Source: CAVQJU01 sp963729215 (GTDB taxonomy: Bacteria; Acidobacteriota; Vicinamibacteria; Vicinamibacterales; CAVVIG01). From it: 51,864 nt of DNA. A program made the translations under genes and the position numbers. Numbering within the stretch: the stretch's first letter is position 1; each line of letters begins with the position of its first letter. Location: positions 1-51,864 of the forward strand of contig CAVSND010000014.1 in NCBI GenBank assembly GCA_963729215.1, in the 5' to 3' direction. Below are positions 25,371-34,111 of this stretch, piece by piece. Under the pieces are notes generated by a model. That model saw only the letters and a program-made list of their open reading frames with translations. It searched no databases and was not told where the DNA came from.

Positions 25371-25412
25371 GCGAGATGGTAACAGGACCCGGGAGACAGC
25401 CGGCAGTCGGAG

Positions 25413-25829
25413 TTACGAACGGTTGAATCTCGAACGAACCGCCCCGTAAAGCAGCCAGCCCGCGGGTCCGAAGAGAAACGTCAGCGCAAGGCACGGGACG
25501 AGGGCCAGGTGAGGCACGCCGCGCTGTCGCGCGTCGCGCGCCTCCCAGCTCCCCACGAGCAGATCGAACGCGAGGTAATGGATCCATCCCGCGAGCAGCA
25601 GCCACGGGTTCGCAAACAGCGTCGCAACCGCCGGCAGCGACGAGAACCCGCCGGGGCTGCCGAGAATGTGCGTCGCGATGACGATGACGTAGGTGGCGGC
25701 GAGCACACCTGGAATCGCCCATGCGCAGGCGATGTCGGCCACCCATCGCTGGCGCGGCAGCACGGCGAGCAGAATCCAGCCGGCGAGCGCGAGCGGGTTC
25801 ACGATCGAAAACACGGTCTCTGGCGTCAT
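25413..25829 (-). CDS. Aba4-like (DUF4281) membrane protein
   Basis: 138 residues, starting MTPETVFSIVNPLALAGWIL, a hallmark opening of this family, then three more helices (ACAWAIPGVLAATYVIVIA, VATLFANPWLLLAGWIHYLA, VPCLALTFLFGPAGWLLYG) with FDLLVGSWEARDA between helices 3 and 4. Plant ABA4 is needed for neoxanthin formation; bacterial members are membrane proteins of unknown role, sometimes linked to carotenoids or pigments. Its ATG overlaps the stop of the upstream membrane protein (ATGA, 25826-25829), so the pair is co-translated. Confidence 0.75.
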   Translation of the reverse strand: MTPETVFSIVNPLALAGWILLAVLPRQRWVADIACAWAIPGVLAATYVIVIATHILGSPGGFSSLPAVATLFANPWLLLAGWIHYLAFDLLVGSWEARDARQRGVPHLALVPCLALTFLFGPAGWLLYGAVRSRFNRS

Positions 25830-26771
25830 ACCACCCCCACGGTCGTCGTCCGCAGCGGCGCTGTTCCGCTCCGCGCGATCCAGGCGGCGGCCGCGGTGCC
25901 CAGCGCCCACGCGGCAAATGCGGCGAGCGTTCCTGCCGAAGGCGCAGCGAGCGGCTCGCCGCGCAGGGCCTGCGACAGGAGCAGCGCGAACAGGAGCGCG
26001 TAGCTCCCGGCCGCGACCCAGACGAGCCGGAGCCTGCGCGACTCCTCGACGATCACTCCGGCGAGGAGCCATGCCGTCAGCGGCAGCATCTGCATCGCAT
26101 GCAGGCCGACGAAATGCGGCACGCGGAGGTCGCCGTGCTCCACGCTCCATCCGGTGCCCGGCAATCCCGGCCCGCCGTCAGGCGCGCCGACGGTGTGCGC
26201 GCCCGCAACGGTCATGCGATGGCCCGACCGCGCGTCCGCGAGTTGGGCGGAGGTCGGACGCGTCATCAAGCCGCCGGTCGATGCGCCGAGAAGGGCGATG
26301 GCCATGCCGAGGCGCAGCGCCCAGCCGAATGCGCGATCGGCAAACGGCTGGCGCCACAGCGCGATCGTCGCGGCCACGCCCGCGCCCGTCTGCACCAGGA
26401 TCCCCAGCCCCATCGTCGCGAAGACGACGGCGTCGAGGGGCGTGCCGATGTTGAAGTGGCTTGTCGTGCCGCGCCACGCCTGCAGGTTGATCAGGGCCAC
26501 CTCCCCGACGAGGATGACGGCGGTCATCCACCCGACGACGCGCCGCATGCGCGGCCAGCCGGGGAGATGGCCGAAGATCCAGGCCAGCGTGAACATGTAG
26601 ATGGCCGTGGAGGACGCAAACTTGGCTGGTTTGAGCCACGCGGGCATCCCGGTAATCACGCTGGGGATCGAGCCAGAGGCCGATCAGGTTGGCGGCGAGG
26701 ACGGCCAGCATGAGCAGTCCGCCCGCCGTGAGGGGTGCGTTCGAGTTCCAGAGCCGGCGTAATGTTGCCAT
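25826..26771 (-). CDS. Polytopic membrane protein partner of Aba4-like protein (frameshifted)
   Basis: The N-terminus MATLRRLWNSNAPLTAGGLL and MLAVLAANLIGLWLD is in one frame and the remainder (ITGMPAWLKPAKFASSTAIY onward) in the next; one base change near 26655 joins them into ~315 residues. About eight hydrophobic helices are visible, including MTAVILVGEVALINLQAW, LGMAIALLGASTGGLM, VGLHAMQMLPLTAWLLAG and AGSYALLFALLLSQALRG. No catalytic motif is evident. The ATG at 26769-26771 overlaps the imperfect TetR-type operator 26762-26780. Together with the Aba4-like gene it forms a two-gene operon facing away from the TetR gene. Confidence 0.65.
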
Positions 26772-26780
26772 AGTCAACAT
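26762..26780. promoter_or_regulatory. Imperfect operator O2 for the divergent TetR
   Basis: ATGTTGCC (26762-26769), ATA (26770-26772), GTCAACAT (26773-26780). The two 8-bp halves are inverted with one mismatch and have the same 3-bp spacing and the same half-site as the perfect operator at 26793-26813. It covers the start codon of the membrane protein gene. Confidence 0.55.
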
Positions 26781-26792
26781 AGGCTATCCGCT

Positions 26793-26813
26793 CATGTTGA
26801 CGTTGTCAACATG
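26793..26813. promoter_or_regulatory. Perfect operator O1 for the divergent TetR
   Basis: CATGTTGAC (26793-26801), GTT (26802-26804), GTCAACATG (26805-26813): a perfect 9-bp inverted repeat with 3-bp spacer, ending 20 bp before the TetR ATG. Placement in the 62-bp divergent gap suggests control of both the regulator and the two membrane genes. Confidence 0.7.
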
Positions 26814-26833
26814 TAGCCCTACAATCGGTCGTC

Positions 26834-27442
26834 ATGCCCCACACGCGGCCCCGGCGGGCCTACCATCACGGCGACCTGCGCCGCGCCCTGCTGCGCGAGG
26901 CGGCGCGAGCCATCAGGACCGACGGCCCCGACGGCGTCACGCTGCGCGACGTGGGCCGGCGCCTCGGCGTGTCGCGTACCGCGCTCTATCGCCATTTCGC
27001 CGACAAGTCCGCGCTGCTCGCGTCCGTTGCGCGGGAAGGCTTTCAAACGTTTTCACGGGAACTGAAAGACGGGTGGGACGCCGCCGGCGGGGGCATCGCC
27101 GGCTTCCAGGCCATGGGCGCGGCCTACGTGCGGTTCGCTCTCGCGAACCAGGCGCACTACCGGATCATGTTCGGCCGGTTCAAAGATCTCTGCTCGAGCG
27201 ATGCGGCGCTCGCCGCCGACGCGTCCGCGTCGTTTCAGGTCCTGGTGGATGCACTGGTCTCACTGCAGCGCGCAAAGACGATCCGCGCAGGAAATCCTGA
27301 GGAGCTCGGCCGCTACATCTGGGCCACCATGCACGGGGTGGCCATGCTCGCGATTGACGGCCAGCTCGGATCCGATCGAGCCGCGGCCGATTCGCTGACG
27401 CACTTCGCGATCGCGCGACTCACGACGGCGGTCGCTCAGTGA
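26834..27442 (+). CDS. TetR-family transcriptional regulator
   Basis: 202 residues. The N-terminal HTH RRAYHHGDLRRALLREAARA...GPDGVTLRDVGRRLGVSRTALYRHFADKSALLASV is textbook TetR (recognition helix VSRTALYRHF). The ligand-binding half includes AAYVRFALANQAHYRIMFGR and WATMHGVAMLAIDGQ, as in the TetR_C_33-like group. It is divergent from the Aba4-like operon, and two matching palindromes lie in the shared gap, so it most likely represses itself and the membrane genes until a ligand binds. The ligand is unknown. Confidence 0.88.
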   Translation: MPHTRPRRAYHHGDLRRALLREAARAIRTDGPDGVTLRDVGRRLGVSRTALYRHFADKSALLASVAREGFQTFSRELKDGWDAAGGGIAGFQAMGAAYVRFALANQAHYRIMFGRFKDLCSSDAALAADASASFQVLVDALVSLQRAKTIRAGNPEELGRYIWATMHGVAMLAIDGQLGSDRAAADSLTHFAIARLTTAVAQ

Positions 27443-27447
27443 TCTGG

Positions 27448-27632
27448 TCCTTGGTGCCTGGTTCTTAGTGCCTGGTCCGTCCTTGGTCCGTAGTCCGTCC
27501 CTGGTCCTTAATACTTAGTCCAATACTTAGTCCGCGCCTCGCCATCCGTCAGTGTGGCCCTTCAGGACCATCAGGTGGCCTTAGGAGCGAGGACCGAGGA
27601 ACGGACCAGGAACCAGGAACCAAGCACCAAGT
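27448..27632. repeat. Palindromic low-complexity repeat block between convergent genes
   Basis: The block is built from variants of CTTGGTGCCTGGTTC, GGTCCGT and ATACTTAGTCC. Its outer arms (27448-27480 and 27601-27632) are inverted repeats of about 31 bp with a few mismatches; the inner part contains two copies of AATACTTAGTCC and more GGTCC words. It fills the whole space between the TetR stop and the stop of the secreted protein on the other strand. It may act as a terminator for both genes or be a spreading repeat. Confidence 0.7.
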
Positions 27633-27633
27633 C

Positions 27634-28545
27634 CTACTTCTTCTCCTCCGCCCGACCGCCGGCGAGGATGTTCGGCGTCGCGTAGTTGCCCTCCTGGCAC
27701 GCGTACTCGAACATCTGGTACTTCGAGTCGCGCGTCAGCGGCATCTCCACGGTCCACGGCTTGGTGTAGACGTTCTTGTCGTCCACGGTCACGCGATATT
27801 CGATCGTGTTCGCGTCCACCGGCGTGAAGCGCTCGACGACGTGCAGCGCTTCGCTCTGCGGGATGCCGCGGATTCGTCCCGTCGCGGCGCTCGTGGCGAT
27901 CGAACCCTTGTCGTTGTAGTTCGTCGTGTCCACGACGAGCGTATTGCCGTCCCAGTGCCCGCGCGGGTCGCCGTCCCACGTGCGGATGTTCGCCCCCACG
28001 TGCGGCCGGCCGTCGAGCGGGATGACCCGGGTCGCGTGAATCATCTCGTACACGATCACGACGTAGCCCGGCGTCTGGATGAACTGATAGGCGTTGTTGT
28101 ACCCGGCCGGAAACATCCCCGCGGGAATGCCGCGCGTGATACACCGCTCCCACGGCGTCTGGTGCACCCAGTTGTCGGCCACGTGATCGAGGTCGTACGC
28201 ACGCTTGTCCTCCGCCCACTTCAGCACCGGCACCTTGCCGTCTGGCGGATCGACGACCATCGCTGGCCTCGGCGCCTTCATCGGACTGTCGTGGTCGGCC
28301 CAGTGCGACGGCGGGTTGACGCCCGTGCCCTGGGGCACCGCGACGGGCGCGGTCGGCGCGGTACCGGCCGTCTCGAACGGCGTGCTGTCGAAATTGACCC
28401 ACATCCCCCGCAAATCGGGCTGGCCGTCGGGCGTGCGCGGTACGGTCCAGGTCTTCCCCGACTGGGCGGAAACAGGCGCCGGCGCAGACGCCGCTATCAG
28501 GGCCAGCACGGCGGGAATGCACAGCAGTCGGCCTCGTCCACGCAT
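27634..28545 (-). CDS. Secreted protein of an Acidobacteria-type family (paralogue 2)
   Basis: 303 residues with signal peptide PAVLALIAASAPAPVSAQS. It shares the plan of the protein at 14314-15129: PRTPDGQPDLRGMWVNFD near the start, GYVVIVYEMIHATRVIPLDG in the middle, then a HWDGNTLVVDTTN strand and VVERFTPVDANTIEY. No catalytic function is known to me. Divergent from the LigM-like gene, with a gap of 120 bp, but a common role is not evident. Confidence 0.7.
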   Translation of the reverse strand: MRGRGRLLCIPAVLALIAASAPAPVSAQSGKTWTVPRTPDGQPDLRGMWVNFDSTPFETAGTAPTAPVAVPQGTGVNPPSHWADHDSPMKAPRPAMVVDPPDGKVPVLKWAEDKRAYDLDHVADNWVHQTPWERCITRGIPAGMFPAGYNNAYQFIQTPGYVVIVYEMIHATRVIPLDGRPHVGANIRTWDGDPRGHWDGNTLVVDTTNYNDKGSIATSAATGRIRGIPQSEALHVVERFTPVDANTIEYRVTVDDKNVYTKPWTVEMPLTRDSKYQMFEYACQEGNYATPNILAGGRAEEKK

Positions 28546-28665
28546 CGGACACCTCCCGCAGTAGCGCGGTAGTTCAGGGGCCGTTATACTCTGTCGGCCC
28601 TATACATTCTTGATCAACACGTCAGCGACCAGATCCGCCATTCGTGAGAGGCGACGAAACGAATC

Positions 28666-30068
28666 ATGAGCCAACAGAGCCTGGAAGACCTGCTGAAAAC
28701 GACCGGCAACCCCGTCAACATGCTGCGCAATTCGCAAATCGGCGCGTACGTCTATCCCGTCGTGCCCGCCGAATACACCAACTGGCGCGACGAGCAGCGC
28801 GCCTGGCGCGAGACCTGCGTGCTCTTCGACCAGTCTCACCACATGGTCGAGCAGTACGTCGAGGGACCGGACGCCCTCAAGCTGATCTCGCATCTCGCGA
28901 CCAACAGCTTTGCGAAGTTTCCCGTCAACCGCGCCAAGCAATTCGTGCCGTGCAGCTACGACGGCCACATCATCGGCGACGGCATCCTCTTCCACCTCGA
29001 AGAGAACAAGCTCAGCTTCGTCGGCCGCGCGCCGTCCGCGAACTGGATTGAGTTCCACGCCGACGACGGGCGGCTACAACGTGACGACGAAGAAAGACGA
29101 CCGGTCGCCGTCGCGCCCGGGCGGCAAGCCCGTCATCCGCAACTTCTATCGCTACCAGATCCAGGGACCCAACGCGAAGCAGGTGATCGAGAAACTCAAC
29201 GGCGGCCCGGTGCCGGACATCAAGTTCTTCAACATGGATGTCATCACGATCGCCGGCCGCAAGGTCCGCGCGCTGCGCCACGGCATGGCCGGCGCGCCGG
29301 GCCTCGAAGTGTGGGGCCCGTACGCCGAGGGCGAGGAAATCCGCGCGGCGATCGTCGAAGCCGGCCAGCGAATTCGGCCTGCATCAGGTCGGCAACCGCG
29401 CGTACGCGACGAACACGCTCGAATCCGGCTGGATTCCGTCGCCGCTCCCCGCGGTGTACACCGGCGAGAAGATGAAGTCGTACCGTCAGTGGCTGCCCGC
29501 GTCGAGCTACGAAGGCACCGGCTCGCTCGGCGGCAGCTTCGTCTCGAACAACATCGAGGACTACTACATGACGCCGTACGAGCTCGGCTACGGCCCGTTC
29601 GTCAAGTTCGATCACGACTTCATCGGCCGCGAAGCGCTCGAGAAGATCGCGAACAAGCCCCAGCGGCGGAAGGTCACGTTCGCGTGGAACGCCGACGATG
29701 TCAGCAAAGTGTTCCGGTCGATGTTCGAGCCGGGCGCGGACCACTACAAGTACATCGATCTGCCGCTGTCGAACTACGCGTCCGCGTCGTACGACAAGGT
29801 CATGAACGCCGGCAAGACGGTCGGCCTGTCGATGTTCAGCGGCTACAGCTACAACGAACGGTCCATGCTCTCGCTGGGGGTCGTGGATCCGGACATCGAG
29901 ATCGGCAACGAGGTCACGCTCGTGTGGGGCGAAGAGGGCGGCGGTTCGAAGAAGACGACGGTCGAGCGGCACAAGCAGCTGGAAATCCGCGCGATTGTCA
30001 GCCCTGTTCCCTATTCCGAAGTGGCCCGGAAGTCCTACGCGGTCGGCTGGCGTACTGGCCAGCACTGA
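28666..30068 (+). CDS. ligM: LigM-like tetrahydrofolate-dependent aryl O-demethylase (frameshifted)
   Basis: Collinear with vanillate/3-O-methylgallate O-demethylase LigM over its ~470 residues: MLRNSQIGAYVYPVVPAEYT, CVLFDQSHHMVEQYVEGPDA, GGYNVTTKKDDRSPSRPGGK, LRHGMAGAPGLEVWGPYAEG, TLESGWIPSPLPAVYTGEK, SFVSNNIEDYYMTPYELGYG, and VSPVPYSEVARKSYAVGW. The GcvT-type fold moves the methoxy methyl group to tetrahydrofolate, leaving catechol/gallate products. Single-base slips near 29067 and 29372 split the gene; all conserved blocks survive, so the gene is probably functional. No folate-recycling or ring-cleavage gene is adjacent. The substrate could be vanillate, 3-O-methylgallate, syringate or another methoxyarene. 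Confidence 0.8.
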
Positions 30069-30099
30069 CACGCGCGTCGTTTTGACGCCCCCCTGAGGG

Positions 30100-32940
30100 T
30101 TGGCACAACCCGTGAAGCCCGCGGCCCGATCGGTCATGCCGGCGCTGTCGCTGCTCGTCTGGGGCTCGATGCTCCTCGCATCGGCCCCGGTGCGCGCGGC
30201 CGATCCGCCAGTGACGGTGACCCAGGACGTCCCGGTCCCGGGGCGCGCGGCGCTGGCAGAACTGGCGGAGGTGTCGCCGGTCCCGGACCGCGCGCGGTTC
30301 GTGGCCGAGCTCGCGCGGGTCATCTACTCGCAGCCCTCGACGGGCCCGTACTCCAACGAGCCTCTCAGGCGCCGGATCGACGCGCTCTTCGCCCAGACGC
30401 GTCAAACAGCCAGCTCGCCCGACGGCGGTGCGGAAGACGACGTCGTGCCGGTGCCGTTGACAGCGGCGCTCTGGAGCCAGTCCATTCTTCATCGGCAGGT
30501 CGAGCGGCGCGATCTGGTGGGCGCGATCCTGACCGATCGGTCCGCGGCCCTGATGTGCTACGGCCTGTCGGGAATGGACGACGAGACGCTGCAGTTTCTG
30601 GCCGGAACATCCATCCCTCGTCAGCCGTCTCGCGGAGCGCGCGCCGGCGATCGTGGCCGCGTTCGGCGAGAGCCTGCACATCCAGGGGAATCGCGTCGTC
30701 CCACCAGGGGGCGACGAAGCCGCCGCGCTCTGGGAGAGCGTGGTCGGCGAGAAGCTGAATCGCCCCGAGCGGTTCGTCCAGATCCTGTTCGAGAGCGAAC
30801 GCGGACGTGTCGCCTATCTTTACGACGCGTTCGCGCACCTCGACCCGCCGACGCTCGCCTTCGCGCTCGAATCGTCAATCCGCGAACCCGAGGAGCGTGC
30901 GAACCGGTTCAAGCGTCTCGCGGCCCTCGCGAGGCACGGTTTCGTGGAGTGGGAGGTCGCCGCCGCGCCGTTCGTCCGGCCATCGAGCGCGCTTGCGACG
31001 TTCTTCGCGCGGCTGGCGATCGACGAACGCGGAAATCCGATCGGATGGATGTCGCCGGCATTCTGGCAGCGTGTGTTCGACGAAGGAGCCGGGAGCCCGC
31101 CGCAGTCCGGCGGCGCAGCATCGATAGACGCGGCGTGGGTGGCGGAGCTCCTGCTCGGCCGTCCGGGTCGCGAGCGCGAGCGCCGGGTCGAGACGTTCGT
31201 GTTCGCCCAGCGCGTCTTCCCGTCAGCCGCTGAAACCGACGACACGCTGGTCGGCTGTGCGCAGCTTCTCGACGTACCCCGCGTTGATGCTCACGATCGA
31301 GCGGACGGGCATCCGGACACCGGCGATCTACGCGGCCGCCGCGCAGCAGGCGGAACGATTGACCGATCTGGACATGTCACGCGGGGCGCCGGCGCTTGCC
31401 CAGTTTCAGGGCGCCGTCGCTCTTCTCTCGAGGCTCGTACGGGTCCGCACCATCGACGTCGCGACGGCGGAGCGGCTCGCGCACGATCTGTTCGCATCGC
31501 GCTTGACCGACGGGCGTTACAACGGCGCCATCTCGACCTGGATGGACGAGCGGCTTCGCCCGGCGCTGCCGGCCGTGTCAATGCCGGGCTCAATGCCCGG
31601 CTCAATAGATGACGCGCTGGTCGCCGGCGTGGCAGGCCCGCCCGCGTCCGGCGCCGCGAAGCTCGTCGAGTGGGAAGGTCAACGCTACCGGGTCGATATC
31701 GGCGGCGCCGAGCTCGCAGCGGCTGATGCGCGTGCGCGAGAAACAGCACACCACGCGATTCGGACCGGCGCTCGCGGTCGCGGGGATTGGGCGGCGCATG
31801 GGTGCAACGCCGGCGGCACTCGACGCCGTGCGCGAGGCGTCGGCCGCGCTCACCATGATTGCTGCCGACCTGACAGCGGCTGGGCGGACCGCCGCTGACC
31901 GGGAGCGCGTCGTCACGATCCGCGAAGCCGCACAGGTGCTCGAGTCCATCAAGCGGCCCGGCGACCTGTCCGATGCCCGCAAGGTTTCGGCGCCGCTGAC
32001 CGCTGTTTCGGACGTGATGCTCGGCGAGGCGTTGCTCTCGCTTGCGTATGCGTGCGAGCTCGGCGATCCCGAGGGCACGATTCTCATCGCCGGCGACCCG
32101 TCGGTCCGGCACGACTTCGGGTACGGGATGCCCAGCCGCGACACACGCATCAAGGCGATGTGGAACGTCGCGATCACCGAGACGCGCAACGGGCCGTCGC
32201 ACCTGATCGGCAGCGCGCTCGCGCTCGATCTCGCGATGGCGCCGCTGGCGCTGAGGCGGATCAGCACCGACCGCATCCCCGAGGCGCCGATGCTGAACAT
32301 GGTTCAGCGCGACAGTTTTGCCGCGACGGTCGCGGTCATGGATCCGCGCGCGCTGACCGACGAGGCGCGCGACGAGATCGCGGCTCATGTCGAACGCGGC
32401 CGGCTGCGGATGAAGGCGGTCGATCCCGAGGCCGCCGGCGCGATTGCACGCGAACTGCGGCTGGACGGCTGGCGGGCACGCGCACTCGCCTGGACGGCCC
32501 GACGTGAACCCGCCCGGAGCATCAACCTCCTGACGATGGCCGAGCTGCTGGTGCTCGGCGGCGGCAGGCCGTCTGCATTCGACGCCTGGGGCACGTACGC
32601 CGTGCGCACCCGGGGCTGCTTCTGCACGCAGCTGGCGCCGCCGGGCTTCTGGCAGTCCTGGTGGGGGTTGGCGCAGGTCGGCCTGCCGGCCACGCTGGTG
32701 TCCGATTTACCCCTCCGCGTTGCGGTCGTACTGCATAATCTGCAGTTGCCTGCGGTGCTCGCCAAACCGGTGCTCGCGGCGGCCATGCAGGATTTCGTGG
32801 ACAGCGTGAACCCGACGGATGGCAACGACTGGCTCACGCTGGCGCGGGCGGTGCAGGTCATCGGCGCCGAACGCTTCGAGGACTACGTCGCCGCCGCGAC
32901 AGCCGATGGCCCGTTAGTGCCTGAAACGCCCGATCGATAG
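30100..32940 (+). CDS. Large secreted protein of unknown function (~945 aa, frameshifted)
   Basis: The signal peptide MPALSLLVWGSMLLASAPVRAA follows a short basic leader. Then comes a mainly helical protein running through three frames, with slips near 30605, 31255 and 31720. Landmarks: DDVVPVPLTAALWSQSILHR, FVQILFESERGRVAYLYDAF, LLSRLVRVRTIDVATAERLA, GDPSVRHDFGYGMPSRDTRI and QLAPPGFWQSWWGLAQVGLP. I recognise no domain; the pattern resembles conserved hypothetical proteins of Acidobacteria. Start candidates are TTG 30100, GTG 30112 and ATG 30136. It is followed 7 bp later by the VWA gene, so the three genes to 36860 likely form one operon. Confidence 0.6.
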
Positions 32941-32947
32941 ATAAGCC

Positions 32948-34111
32948 ATGAGGCTCAACGTCATCCTGACGTGCGCGTTCGTGCTGCTGGCGGCGTCCCG
33001 CGCCGCCGGGCCGGCGCACGCGCAAATGCCCGCGGGCGGGTCACCCGCGCTCGAAATCCTCGCTCCGCCTGCCGATGCGTATCTGAGCGGCGCGACGGTG
33101 CTCCGCGCGGGCCTGACGCCGGCAGCGGCCGCAAGCCGCGTTCTCTTTTATGTGGACGGCCGGCAGGTCTGCCAGTCCGCGGCCGAACCGTTCGAGTGCT
33201 CGTGGGAAGCCGGCACGACCATCGCCGCTCATCAGATCCGAGTGGTCGCCGAGTTGACGGCCGGCGGGCGCGTCGTGCGCACCGTGCGGACCAAGGCGCT
33301 GGGCTACGCGGAAAAAGTGGACGTGGATGTGGTCCAGGTGATCGCGACGGTGACGGACCATACCGGACACTTCGTGGCGGGTCTCCCGCGGACGGCGTTT
33401 CACATCGAGGAAGACGGCAAAGCGCAGAAGATTTCGCACTTCGGCTCCGAGGACGTGCCACTGGAACTGGTCGTCGCCGTGGACGTCAGCGGCAGCATGG
33501 CGCCGGCGATGCCGCGTTTGAAGACGGCCGTCAAGGAATTCCTCGGCGCGGTGCCGAGCCGCGATCAGGTCACGCTGATCGGCTTCAACGACAGCATCTT
33601 CGCGCTCACGCGGCGCACGTCCGATCCGGCCGAGCGAATGAAGGCGGTCGATCGGCTCGCCCCCTGGGGAGCGACGGCGCTCTACGACGTCATCCTGCGC
33701 GCCGTGGACATGCTGGGCAAGCAGCCCGGCCGCCGGGCGATCGTGGTGTTCAGCGACGGAGAGGACCAGGGCAGCCACGCCGCGATCACCGACGTGGAGC
33801 GGCGGCTGCAGGCCAGCGATGTGACGCTCTACATGATTGGACAAGGGCGCGGCGTGGAAGTGGCGGCGCTCAAGACAGTGATGCAACGTCTGGTGGAGCC
33901 GACGGGTGGACGGGCCCTGTTCACCGACAGCATCGATCAGCTGCACTCCGCGTTCGGAGACCTGCTCGAAGAGCTGTCGAACCAGTACCTGCTCGGCTAC
34001 GAGTCGACCAATACCCGGCGTGACGATGCGTTCCGGAAAATCACCTTGCAGGTTGACGGTCAACCTCACGTCAGGGCCCGTCAGGGCTATCGGGCTGCTG
34101 CGCCCAAATGA
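32948..34111 (+). CDS. VWFA-related (acidobacterial-type) secreted protein
   Basis: 387 residues. Signal peptide VILTCAFVLLAASRAAGPAHA; an N-terminal Ig-like region (~35-120); then the VWFA-related module with DVDVVQVIATVTDHTGHFVA, LVVAVDVSGSMAPAMPRL (MIDAS DxSxS), DQVTLIGFNDSIFAL, WGATALYDVI (MIDAS Thr region) and AIVVFSDGEDQGSH, ending YLLGYESTN and a G-Y-R tail. This is the arrangement called VWFA-related Acidobacterial domain. It binds a divalent metal and probably a protein partner at the cell surface. The stop overlaps the next gene's ATG. Confidence 0.88.
   Translation: MRLNVILTCAFVLLAASRAAGPAHAQMPAGGSPALEILAPPADAYLSGATVLRAGLTPAAAASRVLFYVDGRQVCQSAAEPFECSWEAGTTIAAHQIRVVAELTAGGRVVRTVRTKALGYAEKVDVDVVQVIATVTDHTGHFVAGLPRTAFHIEEDGKAQKISHFGSEDVPLELVVAVDVSGSMAPAMPRLKTAVKEFLGAVPSRDQVTLIGFNDSIFALTRRTSDPAERMKAVDRLAPWGATALYDVILRAVDMLGKQPGRRAIVVFSDGEDQGSHAAITDVERRLQASDVTLYMIGQGRGVEVAALKTVMQRLVEPTGGRALFTDSIDQLHSAFGDLLEELSNQYLLGYESTNTRRDDAFRKITLQVDGQPHVRARQGYRAAAPK

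Noticed and set aside
24081..25382. 433-codon plus-strand frame
   Set aside because: Antisense to the sulfatase, whose motifs are complete; the frame has shadow composition.
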